Shown: positions 11,015 to 20,106 of the stretch, one piece after another
Numbering within the stretch: position 1 is the first letter of the stretch
How the letters are laid out: every line of letters begins with the position of its first letter
Origin: Methylotenera sp.
Lineage (GTDB): Bacteria > Pseudomonadota > Gammaproteobacteria > Burkholderiales > Methylophilaceae
Reading direction: 5' to 3'
DNA length: 64,000 nucleotides
NCBI GenBank assembly: GCA_017880905.1
Contig: JADGRO010000012.1
Coordinates: 35,170-99,169 of the forward strand
Translations under genes and position numbers: made by a program
The notes under the pieces: model-generated
What the model saw: only the letters and a program-made list of their open reading frames with translations
Told to the model about the DNA's origin: nothing
Database searches by the model: none

Positions 11015-11389
11015 CTATTTAATTTTATGGTGTAATTTATGCAGTTGGTCAATATGTATCGTGATTTGGTGATTTTGCTCTGTTACTGGCAGTGCTTGCA
11101 AGCTTTTTCCTTTGCATGGCCCCATGATGCAGTGGCCAGTATCAGGCTGATAGTGTGCGCCATGTGTGGCACAAATCAAGTAATCTTTACTCACCGTAAA
11201 AAATTCGCCCTGATTCCAATCCAATTCAACCGGCACATGCGCGCATTGATTGATGTAAGCATGCGCCTTGCCGTGATAGCGCACCACAAAACCGGTGGCG
11301 AATTCGCCTAACGCTGGCAGTGCAAAGCGCAAACCCAGAGATTTTTCGTGCAAATCGCGCGCGTCCAACACAATAGTATTGCTAAGCAT
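11015..11389 (-). CDS. Rieske-type [2Fe-2S] protein
   Basis: Small soluble ferredoxin-like protein of 124 residues made of a single Rieske domain. The cluster ligands are visible as C49-x-H51 (CAHVPVEL) and C73-x2-H76 (CATHGAHY). It has no membrane anchor or signal peptide, unlike cytochrome bc1 Rieske proteins, so an electron-transfer role with an unknown cytoplasmic partner is likely. It overlaps the upstream HAD gene by 8 bases. Confidence 0.9.
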   Translation of the reverse strand: MLSNTIVLDARDLHEKSLGLRFALPALGEFATGFVVRYHGKAHAYINQCAHVPVELDWNQGEFFTVSKDYLICATHGAHYQPDTGHCIMGPCKGKSLQALPVTEQNHQITIHIDQLHKLHHKIK

Positions 11390-12038
11390 GTGCCAATAAC
11401 CACGCGCTTAAGTCTTTAAATTGATGGAACATTTCGATGCTATTATACGCTGATAATTTGTCGTGCGATTGTGCGCCAAACGTCACCGCCACCGCTTGCA
11501 CACTGGCATTTTGCGCCATTTGCAAATCGTAACTGGTATCACCTATCATCAATGTGCGCTCTGGCGTTGCTACACACGTGTCCATAATTTCATCCAGCAT
11601 TTGCGGATGCGGTTTAGAAAAACATTCATCAATGGTACGCGTGGTGTGAAAAAAATTGCCCAAACCACAATGCTGCAACGCCAAATTAAGCCCGCGCCTG
11701 CCCTTACCCGTTGCCACGGCCAGCTTAAAGCCGCGCCTATTCAGTTCGATAATGGTGTCTTTTGCACCCGCAAACAACGGAATAGCCTGCTCACCCGCGT
11801 AATAATTGGCTGTATATTGCAAAGCCAAAGCTTGCGCTTTATCGGTAGGCAAATCGCCATATAGCGCATGGATAGACTCGCGCAAACCAAGCCCGATAAT
11901 ATTGCTTGCCGCCTTTGGGTCTAGCGCAGGCAAGCCCACCTGTTCTGCTGCTTGCACGATTGCGTTGGTAATCATGCCAGTGGAATCGGCCAGCGTGCCA
12001 TCCCAATCCCACACGATTAAATCAAACTTCTTTTCCAT
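11382..12038 (-). CDS. HAD-family hydrolase, phosphoglycolate phosphatase-like
   Basis: Cytoplasmic haloacid dehalogenase-superfamily phosphatase of 218 residues. Motif I is DWDGTLADST (nucleophile Asp11, acid/base Asp13), motif II is in LAVATGKGRRGL, a Lys follows in FSKPHPQM, and motif IV is MIGDTSYDLQMA. The helical cap after motif I fits the Gph/PGP subfamily, but the substrate cannot be fixed from sequence. It is sandwiched between rluC (one-base TAATG overlap) and the Rieske gene, so it is translationally coupled to rluC. Confidence 0.9.
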   Translation of the reverse strand: MEKKFDLIVWDWDGTLADSTGMITNAIVQAAEQVGLPALDPKAASNIIGLGLRESIHALYGDLPTDKAQALALQYTANYYAGEQAIPLFAGAKDTIIELNRRGFKLAVATGKGRRGLNLALQHCGLGNFFHTTRTIDECFSKPHPQMLDEIMDTCVATPERTLMIGDTSYDLQMAQNASVQAVAVTFGAQSHDKLSAYNSIEMFHQFKDLSAWLLAHA

Positions 12039-13033
12039 TATTTTGTTTCTAACTTCACTAATGTTAATTTTTCAGTAAATTTTTGTAACTCCGGAGGCAA
12101 AAGCGCAATTAACTTGAGTTGTACGTTTGAGATCGGATGCCGCAAATTCGTTTCAGCCGAATGTAAAAACATGCGCTTTAATCCTTTTTTTACCAAAGAT
12201 TTGTTGAGCGTAAAATCGCCATACTTATCGTCTCCGACAATGGGAAAGCCCAAATGTGCCAATTGCACCCTTAATTGATGCGTACGGCCTGTAATAAGTT
12301 GCGCTTCCAATAAACTAAACCCGGCAAAATTCTGTTTTAAATAGAAAATGGTTTCAGAATGTTGCGCCTCGTCGTATTTATCTTTTGATTTGTCTACCAC
12401 GACATTGACGCGCCGCTCGCCACTGGGCAACACGTATTTCTGTAAATCTAAAGTCACGCGTTTCTTTTTTTCAATCCACTCGCCTGCAACCAGCATGACA
12501 TAACGTTTATCGGTTTGATTGTTACGAATTGCCTCATGCAAAGCCACTAATGCTGAGCGTTTTTTAGCCAGCATCAGCACGCCGGAGGTTTCGCGGTCCA
12601 GCCGATGCACAAGCTCTAAAAATTTGGCTTTCGGGCGCTCCATTCTGAGTTGTTCTATCACTCCCCTGCTCACGCCGCTACCGCCATGCACGGCAAAACC
12701 AGCGGGTTTATCAATGACCAACAAAACTTCATCCTCAAAAATAATGTGCTTTTCTAATTGTGAAGTCGCTGGTGCGCTTGTAATTTCTTTTTTGCTGGCA
12801 GCAACACGTATTGGCGGCACACGCACTGTATCACCTATATTCAGTTTATAAGAGGCATCAATGCGGCCTTTATTCACACGCACCTCGCCACTACGCAAAA
12901 TGCGGTAAATATGGCTTTTTGGTACGCCTTTAAGCGTTTTAGCAAGAAAATTATCGATGCGCTGACCTTCACTCGCTTCGTCTATAGTCAAGTTAGCCGC
13001 TGCATGTGCGCCTATTGTATTATATTGCATCAT
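12038..13033 (-). CDS. rluC: 23S rRNA pseudouridine synthase (RluC type)
   Basis: Converts uridines to pseudouridine in 23S rRNA. The 331-residue protein has an N-terminal S4 RNA-binding domain (about residues 21-75, GQRIDNFLAKTLKGVPKSHI) and a RluA-type catalytic domain with HRLDRETSGVLMLAKK carrying the catalytic Asp146, followed by TGRTHQLRVQLAHLG. RluC is favoured over RluD because it lies divergently next to rne, the usual rluC position in proteobacteria. It heads the leftward four-gene operon. Confidence 0.92.
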   Translation of the reverse strand: MMQYNTIGAHAAANLTIDEASEGQRIDNFLAKTLKGVPKSHIYRILRSGEVRVNKGRIDASYKLNIGDTVRVPPIRVAASKKEITSAPATSQLEKHIIFEDEVLLVIDKPAGFAVHGGSGVSRGVIEQLRMERPKAKFLELVHRLDRETSGVLMLAKKRSALVALHEAIRNNQTDKRYVMLVAGEWIEKKKRVTLDLQKYVLPSGERRVNVVVDKSKDKYDEAQHSETIFYLKQNFAGFSLLEAQLITGRTHQLRVQLAHLGFPIVGDDKYGDFTLNKSLVKKGLKRMFLHSAETNLRHPISNVQLKLIALLPPELQKFTEKLTLVKLETK

Positions 13034-13576
13034 AAATTTTGCTTAACATAACTTTGCTTAAAAGTGTGAATACGCCTATACTTCTCTGTGTTGTTGAATT
13101 TAATTGCTAAAAGCAATTCGACACAAAAAACATGACCAAAAATTTTGGTTACACTGTATAAGTTGGTTACACAATATTTTGGCTAATAACGCTCGCCATA
13201 TTTTAAAGTAGCGATAAAAGAATTGCGCTCTAGTTGCCGCAGACAAAATAAAACATAAGTGCGACTAAAGTTACTGAAGATAGAATTTTAACGGATTTAT
13301 GCCACTTGTTGGCGTAAGTTGATGATTGTAGCAACACATTTAAATCATGCTGCATAGTGCATCAAACCTTGCACTATGCAATACAGGCCTTTAAACACGC
13401 GCCTTGCAAGAAATTTAACTGCTACACATTGCCGTGCTATTTATTTAGTGCGAGCTTAAACGCTATGCTTATAGGCTATTTATAGATTTTTTAATTAAAA
13501 ATCTTCCAAATGTGCCATCCTTCAGGGCTTTAGTACACTGTCAAAAAGTCTGCCCGCCAGAGCGTGGGAGCACACA
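13034..13576 (+). other. Long non-coding leader between rluC and rne
   Basis: These 543 bases hold no credible gene. Two structured elements are visible: a 7-bp stem with a 3-base loop at 13102-13118, and a perfect 11-bp stem with an 8-base loop at 13351-13380. RNase E genes commonly carry long 5' untranslated regions with stem-loops through which RNase E limits its own mRNA (known from E. coli); the sequence here is compatible with that. The rne ribosome-binding site is the GGGAG just before the ATG at 13577. Confidence 0.6.
13351..13380 (+). other. Perfect stem-loop in the rne leader
   Basis: TGCATAGTGCA at 13351-13361 and TGCACTATGCA at 13370-13380 pair without mismatch around an 8-base loop. 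No T-run follows, so it is not an intrinsic terminator. It lies about 200 bases upstream of the rne start and could be a recognition hairpin for RNase E feedback control (inference). Confidence 0.6.
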
Positions 13577-16057
13577 ATGAAACGCATGTTATTTAATGCC
13601 ACACAGTCAGAAGAACTTCGCGTTGCGATTGTCGATGGGCAAAAACTGATCGATTTGGATATTGAACACGCTGGCAAAGAGCAGCGTAAAAGCAACATTT
13701 ACAAGGGTGTTATTACCCGCGTAGAACCCTCACTAGAAGCTGCATTTGTCGATTACGGCACCGAACGTCATGGCTTTTTGCCATTCAAAGAAATCTCACA
13801 CAGTTACTTTTCTAAGAAAGCTGATGCTGGCCGCGCACGTATTCAAGACGTGATTAAAGAAGGTCAAGAACTCATCGTGCAAGTGGATAAAGACGAGCGC
13901 GGCAACAAAGGCGCTGCGCTTACTACTTACATCTCGCTGGCCGGCCGCTATTTAGTATTAATGCCTAACAACCCGCGTGGTGGTGGCGTTTCGCGCCGCA
14001 TCGAAGGTGAAGATCGTAATGAATTACGCGATGTATTGGCAGAACTTGACGTACCAAAAGGCATGAGCATTATCGCCCGCACCGCTGGCATAGGCCGCAA
14101 TGCCGAAGAGTTACAGTGGGATTTAAACTACCTGACGCAACTTTGGACAGCGGTTGAAGAAGCTTCGCATATTCAAACGGGTGCCTTTTTAATTTACCAA
14201 GAAGGCAGCCTGGTTATTCGAGCAATTCGCGATTATTTTAGCGCCGACATCAACGAAATCTTAATCGATACACCTGATGTATATGAGCAAGCAGTACAGT
14301 TTATGAACCACGTCATGCCTGGCAATGTGTCACGCGTGAAACTGTATCAAGATGAAGTGCCACTATTTTCTCGCTTTCAAATCGAGCATCAAATCGAATC
14401 GGCTTTTTCACGCGAGGTACGCTTGCCTTCTGGCGGCGCCATAGTCATCGACCATACTGAGGCTTTAGTTTCGATTGACGTCAACTCTGGTCGCTCAATC
14501 AAAGGTAGTGACATTGAGCAAACTGCCTTCAACACCAACCTAGAAGCGGCTGAAGAAGTGGCGCGCCAATTGCGCTTACGTGATTTGGGCGGCTTGGTGG
14601 TGATCGATTTTATCGATATGGAAAATCCGCGTAATCAGCGTGATATAGAAAATGCCCTGCGCGATGCGCTACATGCCGATCGTGCGCGCGTACAAACCGG
14701 TAAAATTTCACGCTTTGGTTTGCTCGAACTCTCGCGCCAGCGCTTGCGCCCAAGCTTGGGTGAGACCAATCACGCCGCTTGCCCACGTTGCAGTGGCACC
14801 GGTCATATTCGTGGTATCGAATCCACAGCGCTGCACATTTTGCGCATCACGCAAGAAGAAGCGATGAAAGACAACAGCGCGATTATTCAAGTGCAATTGC
14901 CTGTTGAAGCCGCGACCTTCTTGCTGAATGAAAAACGCGCCGATATTCATAAAATTGAGCAGCGCATGGGGGTGGAAGTGATACTGATTCCAAACATTCA
15001 TATGGAAACGCCTAATTACAGCATCAATCGTATTAAGCAGGATGATGTAACGGAAGAAACCTCTCAAGCCAGTTATAAAATGGTGGAATTGCCTGCCGAA
15101 ACCGCTTACGTGCGCAGCCTAAATGAAGAAGTTAAACCGAGTGCACCAGAAGCCTTGGTAAAAGGTATTACGCCAACGACTGCCGCACCGATTGTGGAAG
15201 ACAGACCCGCTGGAAAAACATCGCGACCTGCTGCTAAAACCTCATTTTTAGGCCGCATTAAAAAGTGGTTGGGCGGCGAAGGCGAAGTGAAGGTTGAAGA
15301 AAAAGCGGAAGACAGAGCTACGCGTGAAGCACGTGATAATGCGCGCGACAACAATCGTGACCGTAACCGCGGTGGACGCAACCGTAACCGCAACAATCGC
15401 GACAGAAATCAAGAGCGTGGCGATAGACCACAGCAGGGACAACGTCCTCAACAAGCCAATCAGCAGCCTCGCACACCACGGCCGGAACGTCCTATTGAAA
15501 ATCGTGTAGAGAATGTTGAAACTGCTGCTATCACTGCCCCTGTAGAAAATACAATGGCTGATGCTAATCAACAGCCGCGTCAAGAACGTGGTGGTCGCAG
15601 CCGTCGCGGTGGTCGCAATCGCAACAAGAACCGCGACCAGAATCGTGATGCAAACGTTTCGGCGCCTACATTTGTTCCAAACGAACCTACACCAAGTATC
15701 GCACCAGCATTGGCTTCTGAGCCTGTTGCTGAAAAACATGTAAAAGCACCTGGCAAGGCTAAAAAATCTGCGAAAATAGTAGAACCAGTGGCGGAAACAA
15801 CAAGCGCGCCAGAAATAGCACCAAAAACTAAAGCGGAGAAAAAACCTGCTGCTGCACGTAAACTAAAACCTGCAAAACCGGTTGATTTGGCAGCAAGTGG
15901 CTTGCAACTCGTGGAAACCAAAGGCGATGTCAAACCTGCGCCAGTAGCCGCTGAACCAGCGAAACCAAAAGCGCCGCGTAAAGCACCTAACTGGAAAAAA
16001 GATGCAGAATCTAAAAAAGATGATGTACCATTGGTGATGGTAGAAACGCAGAAATAG
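13577..16057 (+). CDS. rne: Ribonuclease E
   Basis: Endoribonuclease that initiates mRNA decay and processes rRNA and tRNA, scaffold of the degradosome at the inner membrane. The catalytic half (about residues 1-510) contains an S1 domain (near [20 protein letters not shown]), the DNase I-like active site with VSIDVNSGR and [14 protein letters not shown], and the Zn-link [11 protein letters not shown] (Cys402, Cys405). The C-terminal third is disordered, Arg/Asn-rich (about residues 585-720) then Ala/Lys/Pro-rich, typical of RNA-binding and scaffold segments. At 826 residues it is RNase E rather than the shorter RNase G. A strong terminator follows the stop. Confidence 0.96.
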   Translation: MKRMLFNATQSEELRVAIVDGQKLIDLDIEHAGKEQRKSNIYKGVITRVEPSLEAAFVDYGTERHGFLPFKEISHSYFSKKADAGRARIQDVIKEGQELIVQVDKDERGNKGAALTTYISLAGRYLVLMPNNPRGGGVSRRIEGEDRNELRDVLAELDVPKGMSIIARTAGIGRNAEELQWDLNYLTQLWTAVEEASHIQTGAFLIYQEGSLVIRAIRDYFSADINEILIDTPDVYEQAVQFMNHVMPGNVSRVKLYQDEVPLFSRFQIEHQIESAFSREVRLPSGGAIVIDHTEALVSIDVNSGRSIKGSDIEQTAFNTNLEAAEEVARQLRLRDLGGLVVIDFIDMENPRNQRDIENALRDALHADRARVQTGKISRFGLLELSRQRLRPSLGETNHAACPRCSGTGHIRGIESTALHILRITQEEAMKDNSAIIQVQLPVEAATFLLNEKRADIHKIEQRMGVEVILIPNIHMETPNYSINRIKQDDVTEETSQASYKMVELPAETAYVRSLNEEVKPSAPEALVKGITPTTAAPIVEDRPAGKTSRPAAKTSFLGRIKKWLGGEGEVKVEEKAEDRATREARDNARDNNRDRNRGGRNRNRNNRDRNQERGDRPQQGQRPQQANQQPRTPRPERPIENRVENVETAAITAPVENTMADANQQPRQERGGRSRRGGRNRNKNRDQNRDANVSAPTFVPNEPTPSIAPALASEPVAEKHVKAPGKAKKSAKIVEPVAETTSAPEIAPKTKAEKKPAAARKLKPAKPVDLAASGLQLVETKGDVKPAPVAAEPAKPKAPRKAPNWKKDAESKKDDVPLVMVETQK

Positions 16058-16085
16058 TTACAGAAACAACAGTCTTTGCAGCAAT

Positions 16086-16114
16086 AAAAAAGCCCGATTA
16101 GTTCGGGCTTTTTT
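16086..16114 (+). terminator. Intrinsic terminator after rne
   Basis: A perfect 12-bp inverted repeat (A6-GCCCGA / TCGGGC-T6) with a 5-base loop ends in a T-run, 29 bases after the rne stop. The A-run on the other side makes it potentially bidirectional. Confidence 0.92.
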
Positions 16115-16166
16115 GTGCCTTCAGCATAATATGCATAGCCATTGCGCCCTACGCGGGTAGGCTCCA

Positions 16167-16880
16167 TTAATCATTGGAACTTTCTCCAGATTGTTTTTCG
16201 AAATCTCTTGTGAATGCCTGGATTTTCTCAAAGAGCTGATCGTCCCCAAATGCTTTAGTGCAAAAGGCAAAAGCGATAATGCCTCGATAGAAATAATTCC
16301 ATATATCTTTTCTATGCTCATCGTGACGCATAGTTCCTTGCACACCACGGACGTGGAATCTAGGCGGATTCCCACCGTATATATCCATAATTTGTGGTGA
16401 GGCTGCATGTACATATCCTGAATATGTTTTACTGATTGTCCTAGTAGCCTTGGCTAAGCTGCTTGGATCAGGCCCAGATTTTCCAACGCGTGCAATATAG
16501 GCACGAATTTTCTTGCGGGGAATCATTGGCCGACGTTGTGTTGAATCTATGACCGTCTTACCATCAAACTCCTCCTCATAAAATGCGTCCAGATATTCTT
16601 GGTGTAACGGAGTGAAGTCATTAAAAATTACAGAGAAGCTTAAAAACGTAATGTCTTCTTCAATTTCATCAAGCATGCGTTGCAATGAAGCTTGCTCTTG
16701 CACAAAGCCGTGCTCCATTAGTAGTCTGGCAGAATGAAGACCTGAAATTAATCTGGCCAGTTTTTGAACTAGCGCTTGATGGAGAGATTTCTCAGCATAA
16801 CGATACGCAAATGAATCCATCAAGGGCACTTGCTTGGGCTGGGGTACTCGACTTGCGAGCAGGTGAAGCGTTTCTTCCAT
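16167..16880 (-). CDS. Conserved-looking helical protein of unknown function
   Basis: Unrecognised protein, 237 residues from the ATG at 16880. It is largely helical, with a hydrophobic and charged middle (MLDEIEEDITFLSFSVI) and a C-terminal block rich in His and aromatic residues (MRHDEHRKDIWNYFYRG). No signal peptide or enzyme motif is seen. The frame stays open up to a TTG at 16943, but that codon lies inside a hairpin that probably ends the crcB operon, so the ATG is preferred; no strong ribosome-binding site supports either. It stands alone between rne and the fluoride genes, a typical accessory position. A family assignment would need a profile search. Confidence 0.65.
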   Translation of the reverse strand: MEETLHLLASRVPQPKQVPLMDSFAYRYAEKSLHQALVQKLARLISGLHSARLLMEHGFVQEQASLQRMLDEIEEDITFLSFSVIFNDFTPLHQEYLDAFYEEEFDGKTVIDSTQRRPMIPRKKIRAYIARVGKSGPDPSSLAKATRTISKTYSGYVHAASPQIMDIYGGNPPRFHVRGVQGTMRHDEHRKDIWNYFYRGIIAFAFCTKAFGDDQLFEKIQAFTRDFEKQSGESSND

Positions 16881-16933
16881 GTGACAAAGTGCAGTGTTGT
16901 AAAGTTGATTTATCGAATTAATAACAATTAAAG

Positions 16934-16960
16934 GGGTCAGCAATAGCGTATTGCTAACCC
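16934..16960 (-). terminator. Probable terminator of the crcB-DUF190 operon
   Basis: A 12-bp inverted repeat with one mismatch and a 3-base loop lies 3 bases downstream of the DUF190 stop on the minus strand and is followed by a short, weak T-rich tract. It fits an intrinsic terminator and separates this operon from the unknown gene beyond. Confidence 0.55.
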
Positions 16961-16963
16961 GTC

Positions 16964-17287
16964 CTACTTCGGCTGTTTGGTCTGCCCTGCTTCGGCGTGA
17001 AATTTAATATAAAACAACGAATTGTTCTCCGTCTCTAGCAGTGCCAATAACTGATTAATGGCCTCATCAGTCGCAAAAAACTCAAGAATGACAGGCAGCT
17101 CTCCCGCCAGCTCAAAAAAATGTTGCTCATGTAAATGCCCATGACGGCCAAACCCCGCCATGGCACGAACAGCTGAGCCCCCAGGAATTCCGATTAATTC
17201 TGCTTGCTTCAAAATCCATTCGTAGAGCAAATCACCATGATGGCGTAACGCTTCCGGTACAAATAATTTCAGGTAAATTCCTTGCAT
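16964..17287 (-). CDS. DUF190 family protein, partner of CrcB
   Basis: Small cytoplasmic protein of 107 residues matching DUF190, a PII-like fold family often encoded beside fluoride channels. Visible hallmarks are the N-terminal LKLFVPE, the glycine-rich GGSAVRAMAGFGRHG region and a C-terminal strand. It starts 4 bases after the crcB stop, so the two form a transcription unit. A regulatory or accessory role in fluoride resistance is inferred from this recurrent pairing; no biochemical function is established to my knowledge. Confidence 0.85.
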   Translation of the reverse strand: MQGIYLKLFVPEALRHHGDLLYEWILKQAELIGIPGGSAVRAMAGFGRHGHLHEQHFFELAGELPVILEFFATDEAINQLLALLETENNSLFYIKFHAEAGQTKQPK

Positions 17288-17291
17288 CTCA

Positions 17292-17675
17292 TTATCCTCG
17301 TATCAACTGTATAGTTAGTATGCCCATGCCAGTCATGGCCAGCGAACCTAACACATGCATCAATATATGTGTTATCGCCCAGCTATATTGTCCACGGGCA
17401 AGCAAAGTCACGCCTTCAGCAGAGAAAGTAGAAAAAGTAGTCAACCCCCCGAGAAAGCCAGTAGTAACAAAAAGTCGAACCTCCGGAGGAAATGAAGAGG
17501 TTAGCGCAAATATACCCATGGCCAGGCCCATCAGATATCCACCTACTAGGTTTGCCGCCAGCGTACCCAACGGCAATGTCGGCAATGTCGCATTAAGCAT
17601 CGAGCCAAGCCCCCAACGCGCCCATGCGCCTAAAGCAGCGCCCCCGCCTACTGCAAGCCATTGTCCTGCTGCCAT
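17292..17675 (-). CDS. crcB: Fluoride ion channel CrcB/Fluc
   Basis: Dual-topology membrane channel that exports fluoride. From the ATG at 17675 it is 127 residues, the normal CrcB length, with four membrane segments. Typical motifs are GGGAALGAWARWGLG near the N-terminus, GTLAANLVGGYLMG, and TTGFLGGLTTFSTFSAE with the pore Phe and Thr/Ser residues. The frame extends upstream to 17720, but a ribosome-binding site (GAGAGG) sits directly before 17675 and the extra residues do not look like CrcB. It is divergent from glgA with only 48 bases between the starts. No fluoride riboswitch could be recognised there. Confidence 0.93.
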   Translation of the reverse strand: MAAGQWLAVGGGAALGAWARWGLGSMLNATLPTLPLGTLAANLVGGYLMGLAMGIFALTSSFPPEVRLFVTTGFLGGLTTFSTFSAEGVTLLARGQYSWAITHILMHVLGSLAMTGMGILTIQLIRG

Positions 17676-17701
17676 ATTGCCTCTCAAATGAAAAAACAAA
17701 C

Positions 17702-17707
17702 TATAAT
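17702..17707 (+). promoter_or_regulatory. Possible -10 element of glgA
   Basis: An exact TATAAT lies 16 bases before the proposed glgA ATG. The nearest -35-like hexamer (TTGCCT at 17677-17682) is 19 bases upstream, longer than ideal. If used, the leader would be about 10 bases long. Confidence 0.35.
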
Positions 17708-17723
17708 GCAAATATACCATTGA

Positions 17724-19202
17724 ATGACTTGTGAGAATAATTTGCGCGTTTTATTTGCTACCTCTGAAGCCCACCCACTGATTAAAACTGGCGGCCTTGC
17801 CGACGTAAGCGGCGCTCTACCTAAAGCACTCAGCCAATTAAAACAATTCAAGGGTGATATAAAAATATTAATCCCGGGCTATAGCGCAGTTTTGGCCAAA
17901 TTAAAATCGCCGCAAACCTTTGCCAATATCGAAGTTCTAGGCCAAAACTGTACTTTAATCGCGGGCAAAATGCCCGATAGCAGTTTGGATGTGATTGCTA
18001 TACAAAACACAGCGTTGTACGAGCGCACAGGCGGCCCTTATAGCGATGGAAATGGCATGGATTGGCCAGATAACGCACTGCGGTTTGCGGTGCTCTCACG
18101 CCTGGCCAGCTTGTTGTGCAGCAAAAATAGCCCATTAAAAAATTGGCAGCCAGATTTGATTCAATGTAACGATTGGCAAACCGGCCTAGCGCCCGCCTAT
18201 ATGAAGCTGGTAGATAAATCGACTACAAAATCCATTCTCAGCATCCATAATTTAGCTTTTCAGGGCTGTTTTGACACGAGTTGGATAAGTAAACTAGCGC
18301 TGCCAGTTGCGCAATATCAAATCGACGGCTTTGAGTATTATGGTCAGCTCTCGTTTTTAAAGGCAGGCATTTTTTATGCGGATAAATTATGTACGGTGAG
18401 CCCAACTTATGCGCAAGAGATTCAAACCGAAAAATTCGGATTTGGCATGCAAGGCTTGCTGAAAGCACGTAGTGGCGATTTAACTGGCATTTTGAATGGC
18501 ATTGATACGCAGGAATGGAATCCTGCCACAGATATGCATTTAATCAAAAACTATAGCAATAGTCGCATCGCGGGTAAAAAAGCGGTTAAGCACGCGTTAC
18601 AACAACATTTGGGGTTACAAATTGATGCAGCTGCACCATTGTTGGGCATAGTGAGCCGCCTTACTTATCAAAAAGGTCTGGATTTAATGCCCGAAATTAT
18701 GCCAAAACTCATTCAGCAAGGCTGCCAGTTTGCCATACTTGGTAGTGGAGATAAAGCGCTGGAAGCAAGCTTTAATACACTCGCAGAACATTATCCGGCG
18801 CAGGTGAGCATGAATACCGGTTACCACGAGCATTTATCTCACAACATTATGGCGGGTTGCGATATGTTCGTGATGCCTTCTCGCTTCGAACCGTGTGGCT
18901 TAAACCAGCTATATGGTCTGGCTTACGGCACGCCGCCCATCGTTTCGCTTACGGGTGGATTGGCGGATTCAGTGCGCGACATCAATGAATTATCACTTAA
19001 AAACAACACTGCGACCGGTTTTGTAGTAAAAAATGTCAATAGCGCGTCACTTTTGGTCACAATTGAGCGTGCAATTAATGTTTGGAAAGATAAGAAAATC
19101 TGGCACCAAATTCAAAAAAATGGCATGCAACGCAATATTAGCTGGGATTCCAGCGCGATTAACTACTTAGCGCTGTATGAAAAAACCCTCTCAAACAATT
19201 AA
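17724..19202 (+). CDS. glgA: Glycogen synthase (ADP-glucose, GT5)
   Basis: Extends alpha-1,4-glucan chains from ADP-glucose, using the product of glgC. The 492-residue GT-B protein has KTGGLADVSGALP (residues 21-33) for ADP-glucose binding, SIHNLAFQG, and the C-terminal domain with VSRLTYQKGLDL and the conserved MPSRFEPCGLNQLYGLAYG. The family often starts near the LRVLFATSEAHP segment; the in-frame TTG at 17742 is an alternative start. It lies about 12 kb from the other glycogen genes and ends with a clear terminator. Confidence 0.96.
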   Translation: MTCENNLRVLFATSEAHPLIKTGGLADVSGALPKALSQLKQFKGDIKILIPGYSAVLAKLKSPQTFANIEVLGQNCTLIAGKMPDSSLDVIAIQNTALYERTGGPYSDGNGMDWPDNALRFAVLSRLASLLCSKNSPLKNWQPDLIQCNDWQTGLAPAYMKLVDKSTTKSILSIHNLAFQGCFDTSWISKLALPVAQYQIDGFEYYGQLSFLKAGIFYADKLCTVSPTYAQEIQTEKFGFGMQGLLKARSGDLTGILNGIDTQEWNPATDMHLIKNYSNSRIAGKKAVKHALQQHLGLQIDAAAPLLGIVSRLTYQKGLDLMPEIMPKLIQQGCQFAILGSGDKALEASFNTLAEHYPAQVSMNTGYHEHLSHNIMAGCDMFVMPSRFEPCGLNQLYGLAYGTPPIVSLTGGLADSVRDINELSLKNNTATGFVVKNVNSASLLVTIERAINVWKDKKIWHQIQKNGMQRNISWDSSAINYLALYEKTLSNN

Positions 19203-19266
19203 ATATGGAGTTGGCACGGTTGATGCTTAATATAATTGAGCTCTCCAAAGCTTACTCCTCCTCCCT

Positions 19267-19305
19267 AGGGGCGTAACACATTAAAGATGTTGCGCCTCTT
19301 TTTTT
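19267..19305 (+). terminator. Intrinsic terminator after glgA
   Basis: An 11-bp stem (19268-19278 with 19288-19298, two G-T wobbles) with a 9-base loop is followed by a run of seven Ts, 65 bases after the glgA stop. Confidence 0.85.
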
Positions 19306-19309
19306 ATCC

Positions 19310-19432
19310 TAAATTAATTGTTTGAGCTAATTGCATCGTTGGGCAGTACTCATAGTCTCAATGTACAACCACGTACTATGTCGGCTTCTGCGTTCCGTCC
19401 GCCTCGCATTTCAACTCAAACAAATTAATTTA
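19310..19432. repeat. Intergenic element with inverted-repeat ends
   Basis: The arms at 19310-19326 and 19415-19432 are inverted copies (TAAATTAATT-GTTTGAG type) differing by one inserted T. They enclose about 88 bases without a reading frame. Inside, CATAGT and ACTATG form a smaller inverted pair. The element fills the gap between convergent glgA and orn. It could be a small non-autonomous mobile repeat or a structured 3' region; the window contains no second copy that I can see. Confidence 0.5.
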
Positions 19433-19446
19433 CAAAGCTCTACTGC

Positions 19447-20010
19447 TTATTTCACAATAAAATGCTCGCGGTAATATTTAAGTTCATCAATCGATTCATA
19501 AATATCCGCCAAGGCTTCGTGCTTGCTGGCTTTCTTAAAACCTGAATAAATCTCCGGTTTCCAACGCCGTGCGAGTTCTTTGAACACGCTAACATCCAAA
19601 TTGCGATAATGAAAATAAGCTTCTAAATCAGGCATATAACGCGCCATAAAGCGTCTATCTTGGCAAATAGAATTGCCACACATAGGTGATTTTCCTGCAG
19701 AAACAAACTGCTTCAAATAAGTAATCATTTGCTCGGTGGCTACGGCTTCATCCAAGGTTGAAGCTTTAACTTTGTCAATCAACCCACTGCGGCCATGCGT
19801 CCCCTTGTTCCAAGCATCCATGCCATCTAATACGCTGTCTGATTGATGAATCACCAGCACAGGCGATTCGCCCAGCACACTTAATTCGGCATCTGTCACC
19901 ACCACCGCTAGCTCTAAAATACGATCAGAATCTGGCAGCAAGCCACTCATTTCCATATCTAACCAGATTAAATTGTCGTTGTTTAAATTATTACTAGCAG
20001 CTTCCATCAT
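19447..20010 (-). CDS. orn: Oligoribonuclease
   Basis: 3'-5' exoribonuclease that degrades very short RNAs, including pGpG from c-di-GMP hydrolysis. From the ATG at 20010 it is 187 residues, the usual Orn length. DEDDh motifs are visible: [19 protein letters not shown] (Asp and Glu), [11 protein letters not shown] with an Asp, and [14 protein letters not shown] with the His and final Asp. The frame reads upstream to 20064, but that extension is hydrophobic and atypical, while GGAAA lies just before 20010. It is divergent from the M48 protease gene. Confidence 0.95.
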   Translation of the reverse strand: MMEAASNNLNNDNLIWLDMEMSGLLPDSDRILELAVVVTDAELSVLGESPVLVIHQSDSVLDGMDAWNKGTHGRSGLIDKVKASTLDEAVATEQMITYLKQFVSAGKSPMCGNSICQDRRFMARYMPDLEAYFHYRNLDVSVFKELARRWKPEIYSGFKKASKHEALADIYESIDELKYYREHFIVK

Positions 20011-20106
20011 GATTTCCATTAAAATTGCGAATAATAGCAATAGCAGTGAACCAACACGCTGCAAATGCCTCAGAATAGCGTTAGTTTAACTTAATTTAGA
20101 AATGTC

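Noticed and set aside
15580..16167. 195-codon open frame antisense to the 3' end of rne
   Set aside because: It mirrors the low-complexity Ala/Lys/Pro-rich tail of RNase E, has biased composition and runs through the rne terminator; it is a shadow frame.
16881..16943. Upstream TTG start for the unknown gene at 16167-16880
   Set aside because: The TTG lies in a hairpin that probably terminates the neighbouring operon; the ATG at 16880 is more plausible.
17676..17723. Fluoride riboswitch upstream of crcB
   Set aside because: Only 48 bases separate the divergent crcB and glgA starts, too few for the motif, and none of its conserved stems is seen.
19321..19414. Small RNA gene inside the inverted-repeat element
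   Set aside because: Some internal symmetry exists but no promoter or family match was recognised, so only the repeat is reported.
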